Under the pieces are notes generated by a model. That model was not told the origin of the DNA, made no database searches, and saw only the letters and a list, made by a program, of their open reading frames with translations. The translations under genes and the position numbers were made by a program. From Thaumarchaeota archaeon UBA183 (GTDB lineage: Archaea > Thermoproteota > Nitrososphaeria > Nitrososphaerales > UBA183): a DNA stretch of 11,661 nt. The stretch is taken from NCBI GenBank assembly GCA_002495205.1, contig DAEE01000047.1:1-11661 (forward strand). Direction: 5' to 3'. Every line of letters starts with the position of its first letter. Within the stretch, counting starts at the first letter, position 1. Below, one piece after another: positions 6,125-11,661 of the stretch.

Positions 6125-7260
6125 GGCGGCACCTCGGAAAATGCCTTGGTGAAAAGGTTCCTGAGGTCTGAAGAGCCGGCGTCCTTGGGGTTGGTCACCA
6201 TGCCAGTGGATTCTGAGGCCAGTTGGACCATGTCGTCGAGGTTCGAGCTGTACTCCTCCTCCGAGATTCCAGCCTGCCTGCCGTTCCTCGCCTGGCCGAT
6301 CGCCCCAAGGACGTTCTCCAGCGAGTCGGAGAGCTTCGCCCCCCTCAGCTGCGCCGGGACGATCCTGTTCAGGCGGTCGTACCTGTCCGCGCAGGAGTCG
6401 TAGTTGTATGCGACGACGTGGGGGAGGAAGAGGGCCACCGCCTTCCCGTGGGGCGTCTTGAATCGGGCGCCGAGCGCGTGCCCCAGGGCGTGGACAAGCC
6501 CGATCTGGGAGTTCGAGAAGGCGAGACCTGCCATGGAGGCGCCAATGTGCACCTGGTTCCTCAACTCGAGGCTCATCGGGTCCTTGATCACTCCGGTTAT
6601 TCCTCCAAGGACAAGCTCCAATGCTTTCTCGGCCATGGCGTCTGAGTAGGGGTTGCGCCAGGTGCTCCCGTAGGCCTCCACGGCATGAGCGATGGCGTCG
6701 GACCCGGTGTTCCTGGTCTGCTCAGGCGGGAGCGAGACGACGAATGCGGGGTCGAGGATGGCGTAGTCGGGGAGGACTTCGGGGGAGGCTAGCTCGTGCT
6801 TCCGCTTCTCCCCCTCCACTGTGAGCACTGCGGCCCAGGTGCACTCCGAGCCTGTGCCGCTCGTCGTCGGTATCGCGAGCAGCCTGCTCTTCTTCCTCAG
6901 CCCCAGCTTGACGAGCGGCGTGATGTCATAGACTGTGAGGTCAGGACGCTCGTAGAGGGCGAAGAGGATTTTGGCAGTGTCCATGGCCGACCCTCCCCCG
7001 ACGGCCAGGAACCAGTCTGGGGCGAACTCGTTGATGCGCCCGAGGTGCACAGTCATCTCCGAGAGCGGGGGCTCCTCGGAGACGTCTCCCAGGACCATCG
7101 ATTCTGTTCCCTGAGGGAGAGCCTTCCTGACAAGATCGGGGATCTCCGTGCGCAAGAGGTTCCGGTCTGTGATTATTGCCGCCTTCTTGATTTCAAGGGA
7201 AGAGAGGAAGGAGACCGAATCCTCGCCGAAGACTATCTGCGGGGACCGGAAGAACCACAT
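6121..7260 (-). CDS. Iron-containing (type III) alcohol dehydrogenase
   Basis: NAD(P)-linked alcohol or semialdehyde oxidoreductase of the Fe-ADH family, 379 residues. The dinucleotide loop is GGGSAMDTAK (88-97), followed by PTTSGTGSE (131-139). The metal site is complete: Asp188 and His192 in SDAIAHAVEAY, His257 in GLVHALGHALG, and His271 in TPHGKAVAL, with the same 14-residue spacing between the last two as in FucO. The start ATG 7258-7260 lies 9 bases after the SCP-2 gene. The stop overlaps the aldehyde dehydrogenase start. In ammonia-oxidising Thaumarchaeota, members of this family act as malonic or succinic semialdehyde reductases, but the aldehyde dehydrogenase partner here fits alcohol catabolism at least as well. 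Confidence 0.93.
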   Translation of the reverse strand: MWFFRSPQIVFGEDSVSFLSSLEIKKAAIITDRNLLRTEIPDLVRKALPQGTESMVLGDVSEEPPLSEMTVHLGRINEFAPDWFLAVGGGSAMDTAKILFALYERPDLTVYDITPLVKLGLRKKSRLLAIPTTSGTGSECTWAAVLTVEGEKRKHELASPEVLPDYAILDPAFVVSLPPEQTRNTGSDAIAHAVEAYGSTWRNPYSDAMAEKALELVLGGITGVIKDPMSLELRNQVHIGASMAGLAFSNSQIGLVHALGHALGARFKTPHGKAVALFLPHVVAYNYDSCADRYDRLNRIVPAQLRGAKLSDSLENVLGAIGQARNGRQAGISEEEYSSNLDDMVQLASESTGMVTNPKDAGSSDLRNLFTKAFSEVPP

Positions 7261-7269
7261 TTCCCGCCA

Positions 7270-7674
7270 TCAGAACTCTGTCTGCACCAGGGCGGTGGTG
7301 TTCACCATCTCTTTGGCGGCCTTGGTGAACCTCATCACCTTCATCATCGAGCCCTGGAGCTTGAACTTCCCGGTGAGGAGCCCCTGTATCGGGTCTATCT
7401 CCTTGTTCATGAGCTTCCTCCAGTTGGTGTAGGGGCCGCTGTACTTGTATTCGGGGACAGGTAGGTCCGACTCGGCAAACGAGAATTTCGCGTCCCTGCA
7501 CTTGCCGTGGTACAGATCGAGGTACATGTACGCGTCCTTGTCGAAAGCTGCGTCCTTCTGCACCACGAACGTCATGGCGCCCTCCCAGTTCTTTCCTGCG
7601 TCTTCGTAAGCGGCGTTGGAGTTCAGCTTCTCCATGTACGCCTTCGCCCATTCTTCGCTTGGAAATTTGACCAT
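7270..7674 (-). CDS. SCP-2 sterol-carrier-like protein
   Basis: 134 residues resembling the SCP-2 / sterol-transfer domain: an N-terminal helix (FPSEEWAKAYMEKLN), a strand region with amphipathic residues (MTFVVQKD, MYLDLYHGKC), then YSGPYTNWRKLMN, and GLLTGKFKLQGSM near 98-110, the TGK(L/F)K(V/L)xG(D/S)M signature. These proteins hold a hydrophobic ligand such as a fatty acyl chain or isoprenoid in a tunnel; archaea make no sterols as a rule, so the ligand is unknown. The start is ATG 7672-7674. The frame is open upstream, but the residues there do not look like the family. No promoter was found in the 62-base gap to the glycosidase-like gene, so co-transcription with it is likely. Confidence 0.78.
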   Translation of the reverse strand: MVKFPSEEWAKAYMEKLNSNAAYEDAGKNWEGAMTFVVQKDAAFDKDAYMYLDLYHGKCRDAKFSFAESDLPVPEYKYSGPYTNWRKLMNKEIDPIQGLLTGKFKLQGSMMKVMRFTKAAKEMVNTTALVQTEF

Positions 7675-7736
7675 GCCCAGCCTTGACCCGGAGAACTGGT
7701 CTCCGAAAAGGGTGATGGTCGGCCCCGGAATTGGCT

Positions 7737-8813
7737 TCAGCTTGCTTTGCTCCCGCCGTAGTACTCTGCCAGCGCCCAGAATGATTCCTTCGGCTCCCAG
7801 GGCATCTCGGGATAGGTGGTGCCCTTCCTCCCGCCTTCGAAGTACTTGACGAGGCTGCTGCTCGCCATGTCGAGGTCGTGCCGAGGGTCGTCGCTGTAGG
7901 GAGTAATCTGAGATTCGAACTGAGAGACGAAGGCCCCGTCCGCGCCTGCCTTGTCAAGTATCTCGAGCGTCTCCACGAGCTGCTTTGCCTGCCATCCTTC
8001 GTCTCGGATGTGCTTGCCGTTCAGCCGCGGCCTCACGAAGCGCCCGACCAGGGGGAGCCTGTAGTGAAGGAACTGGGAACCCAGGTTGATGATGTTCTCC
8101 TCCAGGCCGGCGGTGCTCCGGAGAAGACCCCCCTCCCCAATCCCGCCGTGGGTGGTCGCGAATCCGAACTCAGTAATCACGACAGGCTTGCCGTGCCCGA
8201 AGGCGGGTTCGAGCATCTTCAGGTACATGTCCCCCATCCTCGGAGTCCTGTAGTGGTCGACCCCCACGAAATCGAACTGGTCCCAGTCGACTTCCTCCCA
8301 CACCAAGGAGGCATACGCCACCTTGCCGTGGAAGACGGACCTGACCGACTCGTTCGCCTTCGCCAGGAATCTATTCAGCGGTGCGTTGTGCTCTCCTGCC
8401 TTCACCCTCGAGACCATGTTTGGATTCCGGAGTCGTTCTTTGAGGTTCCGTCCTTCAAGGATTCCCTGCATGAAGAGGGTAAGCTCCCCACCGACCGTGA
8501 ATACGAGCCTGTCCGTGTTTGCTTGCCTGACGGCTTCTGCCGCCTCGGCGGCCTTCGTGAGATAGGCGAGGGTCTCCTCGGGGCTCCTGTCCCAGTATGC
8601 GGGGGAGAACCACACTTCGAGGCCCAGCTGAAGGGCATCCCGGGTCGAGGTCTGCAGCCGCCTTATGTCCCGTCCAGTGATTCTCACAGCGTCGCAGTGC
8701 AGGTCGTTCTTGATGATTTCGAGTTCCCTACGGACGGATGCGGGGTCAAAATGGGGCCGCCAATTCATCCCCATCTCAATCCCGACGTCGTAGCAGACAC
8801 CCCTTCGGTTCAT
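7737..8813 (-). CDS. Glycosidase-like TIM-barrel protein (family often labelled 'abortive infection protein')
   Basis: 358 residues from ATG 8811-8813 (MNRRGVCYDVG). It resembles a family common in Actinobacteria and Chloroflexi whose members open RRGVCYDVG and close near SDDPRHDLDMAS, TTYPEMPWEPK and ALAEYY. The 'abortive infection' label has no support in this sequence. A (beta/alpha)8 glycoside hydrolase of clan-A type is likelier: FTVGGELTLF holds a candidate acid/base Glu110 and VVITEFGFAT a candidate nucleophile Glu215, at barrel-strand ends. No signal peptide or membrane helix is visible, so it is probably cytosolic. ATG at 8823-8825 would add four residues. A further upstream ATG (8879) lies before the predicted transcript start. 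It is probably the first gene of the operon ending in the aldehyde dehydrogenase. Origin by transfer from bacteria is plausible but untested. Confidence 0.75.
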   Translation of the reverse strand: MNRRGVCYDVGIEMGMNWRPHFDPASVRRELEIIKNDLHCDAVRITGRDIRRLQTSTRDALQLGLEVWFSPAYWDRSPEETLAYLTKAAEAAEAVRQANTDRLVFTVGGELTLFMQGILEGRNLKERLRNPNMVSRVKAGEHNAPLNRFLAKANESVRSVFHGKVAYASLVWEEVDWDQFDFVGVDHYRTPRMGDMYLKMLEPAFGHGKPVVITEFGFATTHGGIGEGGLLRSTAGLEENIINLGSQFLHYRLPLVGRFVRPRLNGKHIRDEGWQAKQLVETLEILDKAGADGAFVSQFESQITPYSDDPRHDLDMASSSLVKYFEGGRKGTTYPEMPWEPKESFWALAEYYGGSKAS

Positions 8814-8889
8814 CAGACCGAGCATCCCGGGCGGCTTTCCGTGAACACTTTCACAACGCTTGCCCGAGTTCGAGGGCATCTCGCGAGCA

Positions 8890-8898
8890 TCTTATATC
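8890..8898. promoter_or_regulatory. TATA box between the glycosidase-like gene and the permease, possibly used both ways
   Basis: The plus strand reads CTTATATC, centred 27 bases before TTG 8922 of the permease. The minus strand reads GATATAAG and would start transcripts near 8867, giving the glycosidase-like gene a leader of about 42-54 bases. The plus-strand fit is the stronger of the two. Confidence 0.6.
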
Positions 8899-8921
8899 CA
8901 AACCCCATCCGGCGACGTCGT

Positions 8922-10196
8922 TTGACTGAAGGCAGCCAAACCCAAGGAGAGCCCGAGGTCTCCTTCCGGAGGGTCATCACTGTCCGCCACGCGGTTGCAA
9001 TCTACGTAAGCTCGGTGCTGGGGGCTGGGATACTGGTGATCCCTGGCCTCGCGGCGAGGACCGCGGGCGCAGGGTCGCTCGTCGCCTGGGCGCTCCTCTC
9101 GCTGGCAAGCTACCCTTTCGCCTACACTTTCTCGAGCCTTTCTGCACGCAAGCCGGAGTCCGGCGGGATCTACGCCTTCTCGAAGGAGGCCTTCGGCAGC
9201 GGCGCGAGTTCGATGACTGCATGGCTCTTTGTAGCGTGGGTCGCACTGGGCGCTCCGGCGATAGCACTCGCCGCCGGTACATATCTCGCCTACGCGTTCC
9301 CAATCTCGGGACCCGAGGTCTACGCAGTCGCCGTGGGGATTCTTCTTCTCGCCTACGGTATCAACCTGAGGGGGATCCGCCTCAGCGGGAGGGTCCAGGT
9401 CGTGGTGGTGGTGCTGATGGTGGGGGTACTCTCTCTCGGCGTGGCCGCGTCGAGCCCTGGGCTCAGAGCCTCGAACTTCGTACCTCTCTTTCCGGACGGG
9501 GTCGCAGCAATCGGCGTGGCTTCGGCGCTGATCGTCTGGTCCTACCTCGGCTATGAGAACGTGTCAAACATCGCAGAGGAGTTCAAGGACCCCAAGAGGG
9601 ACTTTGGGCGGAGCGTCACAATAAGCGTGGTGCTGATCAGCGTCCTGTACATGGCGGTGGCCATAACGGTGGTCGGGACGGGCGCCTACCAGTCGGGTGG
9701 GGGAGTGACCCCCTTCGCAGAAATGTTGTCGAAGGCGTTCGGCTCCTACGGCGGAGTGGTGGTTTCCCTCTTCGCAGTGGTGATCATCTTTTCGACGGTG
9801 AACGCCTACACCTCGGGGATGGGGAGGGTGGTCTACGCGGCGGCGAGCGACGGGAACCTTCCGCGGTTCCTCGCAAGAATCGACCCGAAGACAGGCGTCC
9901 CCCGACGGGCGCTCCTCGCCCTGCTTGCGTTGATCCTCATCTCCCTGACAGTGTACTACGTGGTCGGGATCGATGTCCAGTCGGCGTTCCTGGCGACCAG
10001 CGGTGCAGCAGTCCTGACGTACGTGGTGGGGTCGGCGTCAGGGGTTCGCCTCCTAAAGGGGGGCGGCCGTGCGAAGGTCCTTCCAGTTCTGTCCCTCGTC
10101 ATATCGCTGGTCCTGCTCCCCTTCATCGGGCCCCTCCTCTTAGCGAGCGTGCCTGTGGCAGCCCTGGGGTTCGCCTACGGACGCATCAAGAAGTGA
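8922..10196 (+). CDS. APC-family amino acid permease
   Basis: Membrane transporter of 424 residues that probably imports amino acids or related amines, driven by an ion gradient. Helix 1 has the unwound-helix motif SSVLGAGILVIPGLAA near 30-45, which holds the substrate's amino and carboxyl groups in this superfamily. The loop KPESGGIYAFSKEAFG after helix 2 is also characteristic. Hydrophobic segments continue to the end, about twelve in all, with the cytosolic loop GMGRVVYAAASDGNLPRFL between helices 8 and 9. The reading frame is open far upstream, but that part is antisense to the glycosidase-like gene. TTG at 8922 is chosen because a TATA box 27 bases upstream predicts a leaderless transcript starting at this codon. 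Substrate unknown. Confidence 0.9.
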   Translation: MTEGSQTQGEPEVSFRRVITVRHAVAIYVSSVLGAGILVIPGLAARTAGAGSLVAWALLSLASYPFAYTFSSLSARKPESGGIYAFSKEAFGSGASSMTAWLFVAWVALGAPAIALAAGTYLAYAFPISGPEVYAVAVGILLLAYGINLRGIRLSGRVQVVVVVLMVGVLSLGVAASSPGLRASNFVPLFPDGVAAIGVASALIVWSYLGYENVSNIAEEFKDPKRDFGRSVTISVVLISVLYMAVAITVVGTGAYQSGGGVTPFAEMLSKAFGSYGGVVVSLFAVVIIFSTVNAYTSGMGRVVYAAASDGNLPRFLARIDPKTGVPRRALLALLALILISLTVYYVVGIDVQSAFLATSGAAVLTYVVGSASGVRLLKGGGRAKVLPVLSLVISLVLLPFIGPLLLASVPVAALGFAYGRIKK

Positions 10197-10275
10197 GCAC
10201 CTCCGGCGAGTCCCGGTTCTCGTAGCGTTCGCAGTGAGAGCTCCGCAGGTCTGCAGGATGGTCACGGCTGCTAGG

Positions 10276-10863
10276 TCAGGAGTGGCCAAGGCGGCGGGCG
10301 TAGATCCAGCTCCCCTTGCCCAGGGGCCCAGCCCTGGCGAATCCAGCCTTCTCGAAGAGCCCGGGTGTCCCGCTCCAGAGCAGGGTCGCGGAGCCCGCCC
10401 CTTCCACGGGATACGCCTCCACGGCCTTCACCCCTGCCTTCCTCATCGCCTTCAGCGACTCCATGACCGCAAGAAACGCGAGTCCGGACCTGCGGTGGCC
10501 TGGGGCGACGAACAGACAGGTGATCCTCCAGGCGTCGGGCGAGGTGGGTCTGTATACCCTCTTCCTGTCGATTCGGGAGAGCTCCTCCTTCGGGCCGAAC
10601 TGGCACCATCCTACAGGGTCGGCTCCGCAGAACACTATGGTCCCATGGGCTTTCCCTTCCGAGGTGAGCCTGTGCTTCGCGTCCCTGTTCTTCGAGTATG
10701 CCTTCGAGTCGAACCCTCCCGTCTTGTGGTAGAACATGCACCAGCACCCTCCCCAGACACCGCCGTTGGCTGCGAAGAGCCTCTCGAAATCGCCCCAGGT
10801 GCCTTGCGAGAGCAGGCGGGAGGAAATCTCCCCGTGGACGTGCGCTGGAGCCTTCGGGTCCAA
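10276..10863 (-). CDS. GNAT-family N-acetyltransferase
   Basis: 195 residues from TTG 10861-10863. Acetyl-CoA-binding motif A follows the usual strand: WRITCLFVAPGHRRSGLA at about 112-129, in which RRSGLA is the pyrophosphate loop. Helix LAVMESLKAMRKAG follows, then VEAYPVE and LFEKAGFARAG near the C terminus. An N-terminal GGVWGGCWCMFYH segment (34-46) is shared with a GNAT subgroup of unknown substrate. The start rests on a TATA box at 10886-10893 centred 26.5 bases from this TTG, which predicts a leaderless message. A longer frame up to 10980 would run through the promoter. The gene is convergent with the permease; the 79-base gap between their ends shows no clear terminator. Confidence 0.82.
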   Translation of the reverse strand: MDPKAPAHVHGEISSRLLSQGTWGDFERLFAANGGVWGGCWCMFYHKTGGFDSKAYSKNRDAKHRLTSEGKAHGTIVFCGADPVGWCQFGPKEELSRIDRKRVYRPTSPDAWRITCLFVAPGHRRSGLAFLAVMESLKAMRKAGVKAVEAYPVEGAGSATLLWSGTPGLFEKAGFARAGPLGKGSWIYARRLGHS

Positions 10864-10885
10864 CTCCGATGCTTGGCCGAGAATA

Positions 10886-10893
10886 TATTTATA
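10886..10893. promoter_or_regulatory. TATA box between the GNAT gene and the regulator
   Basis: The minus strand reads TATAAATA and places transcription start exactly at TTG 10863 of the GNAT gene. The plus strand (ATATATTTATA) could start transcripts near 10916, sixteen bases before TTG 10932 of the regulator. A second plus-strand candidate, GTATAC at 10907-10912, would instead make the regulator nearly leaderless. Confidence 0.65.
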
Positions 10894-10931
10894 CGAGAAA
10901 CCGCGCGTATACAACCATCGGTGTATGACCC

Positions 10932-11600
10932 TTGAGCCAATCTGAACTCGACGCCGTGCTGGGGACCGTGGAGAACCCAATCAGGCGGAGGATCATCGCT
11001 AGGCTGAGCGAGGAACCGAACTACCAGCTGCAGCTCTCGAAGGAGCTTGAGCTTAGCCAGCAACTCGTCGCCAAGCACCTTGTGACGATGGAAAGGGCGG
11101 GGCTCGTCAGTACCGTGGACCAGGACAGCCCCAGGGGACCAAAGAGGAAAGAATACCTGCTGAAGAACAGCGTCTCGGTGACAGTCGACCTCGCACCCAA
11201 CCTCTTCAGGACCAGGATCTTCTCGTTCGGCGCCCTCCCCGGCGTGGCCGAGAGGGACGAGCACGCTCAGATGATGACCCACATCAGCGAGGTGATGCGG
11301 TATCCTGACGGGGCGTCGAGGATCAGGCCGCTGACCCAGGTGGTCGCCGAAGTGGACAAGAAGCTCAAGGAGATGGAGGAGGAGCGGGCTGTGCTGCTCT
11401 ACATCAGGAGTCTCGCGCTCAGGGAGGCGGCCAGGATAACCACCTCTCTCCCGTCTGTCGACAGGAAGAGGGTGCTCAGATACCTGATGAGGGAGGAAGG
11501 GGACGGAATCACGAACATCAGCGAGTCCCTCGGTCTTCAGAAGCAGGTAGTCGGCGAGATCCTCGAAGTGATAGAAAGGGAGCTAGTCGGGTCCGACTAA
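10932..11600 (+). CDS. ArsR-like winged-helix transcriptional regulator
   Basis: DNA-binding regulator of 222 residues. The N-terminal winged helix spans about 8-78: NPIRRRIIARLSEEP, then LQLSKELELSQQLVAKHLVTMERAGLV with the recognition helix near 42-54, and a wing ending PKRKEYLL. A charged helix at 136-155 (VDKKLKEMEEERAV) could be a dimer coiled coil. A second helix-turn-helix seems to lie at 176-218 (DRKRVLRYLM, then ITNISESLGLQKQVVGEILEVIE). No metal-binding cysteine pair typical of ArsR sensors is visible, so the ligand is unknown. This two-HTH layout is common in archaeal proteins annotated as ArsR family. The start is TTG 10932; no in-frame ATG or GTG is available nearby. It is divergent from the GNAT gene, which it may regulate, though that is only positional. 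Confidence 0.85.
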   Translation: MSQSELDAVLGTVENPIRRRIIARLSEEPNYQLQLSKELELSQQLVAKHLVTMERAGLVSTVDQDSPRGPKRKEYLLKNSVSVTVDLAPNLFRTRIFSFGALPGVAERDEHAQMMTHISEVMRYPDGASRIRPLTQVVAEVDKKLKEMEEERAVLLYIRSLALREAARITTSLPSVDRKRVLRYLMREEGDGITNISESLGLQKQVVGEILEVIERELVGSD

Positions 11601-11607
11601 AAAGGGA

Positions 11608-11628
11608 TAGAGGAGCGGAGCTCCTCTA
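11608..11628 (+). terminator. Perfect 9-bp hairpin after the regulator
   Basis: TAGAGGAGC, loop GGA, GCTCCTCTA, starting 8 bases after the stop codon. No T run follows, so it is not a standard archaeal terminator. It may stabilise the 3' end or belong to a structured RNA that continues beyond the window. Confidence 0.4.
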
Positions 11629-11661
11629 CAGTCCTATGTTCGGAAAGCTTGCCTGAGGAAC

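Noticed and set aside
8841..8854. Inverted repeat GTGAA-CACT-TTCAC upstream of the glycosidase-like gene as an operator
   Set aside because: Five-base arms are expected by chance in a window of this size, and no second copy or known regulator supports it.
7878..8921. Plus-strand open frame continuous with the permease
   Set aside because: It is antisense to the glycosidase-like gene, has no protein family features, and the TATA box at 8890-8898 puts the real start at TTG 8922.
10197..10275. Possible small gene or terminator between permease and GNAT
   Set aside because: No short ORF with a start signal, no convincing hairpin and no T run were visible in this 79-base gap.
10864..10980. Longer N terminus of the GNAT protein
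   Set aside because: It would be translated through the TATA box and into the start of the divergent regulator; the added residues match nothing.

Overview
The window looks archaeal, probably from the Thermoproteota and most like the Nitrososphaeria (Thaumarchaeota) or a close lineage. Several genes have a TATA element about 26 bases upstream of a start codon and no room for a ribosome binding site, which indicates leaderless mRNAs. The tRNA gene has introns and no encoded CCA. The complex I subunits A and B have the short archaeal form, and the NuoB cysteine region recalls thaumarchaeal homologues. This assignment rests on recalled family features, not on a search. Most genes are about 60-67 % GC where I counted. 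An amino-acid transporter, two dehydrogenases, a sterol-carrier-like protein and a glycosidase-like protein suggest an organism that uses organic carbon.

Layout. Positions 1-710 (minus strand) hold the start of a complex I operon, nuoA then nuoB, with nuoB cut by the window edge. Positions 743-2445 (minus) hold citrate synthase, here with an N-terminal ribbon-helix-helix-like extension, followed by a translationally coupled CBS-domain protein. Positions 2519-3982 (plus) hold a geranylgeranyl-reductase-like flavoprotein and, directly after its stop codon, an AlaX-type tRNA editing protein. Positions 3999-4611 are an island: a single-motif LAGLIDADG endonuclease-like gene of lower GC, head to head with a tRNA-Arg(CCU) gene that appears to have two small introns. 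One palindromic TATA box lies between them at the right distance from both. Positions 4643-8813 (minus) hold a probable four-gene operon: glycosidase-like TIM barrel, SCP-2-like protein, iron-type alcohol dehydrogenase and aldehyde dehydrogenase. Positions 8922-10196 (plus) hold an APC-family permease. Positions 10276-10863 (minus) hold a GNAT acetyltransferase. Positions 10932-11600 (plus) hold an ArsR-like winged-helix regulator, followed by a 9-bp perfect hairpin.

How the parts may work together. The alcohol and aldehyde dehydrogenases overlap by ATGA and could carry out alcohol-aldehyde-acid interconversion, with the SCP-2-like protein possibly carrying a hydrophobic ligand. The CBS protein could sense adenylates next to citrate synthase. 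The most unusual parts are the endonuclease/tRNA-Arg island and the DNA-binding-like extension on citrate synthase. No CRISPR array, insertion sequence, transposase or rRNA was seen. No stretch above 300 bases lacks a gene.
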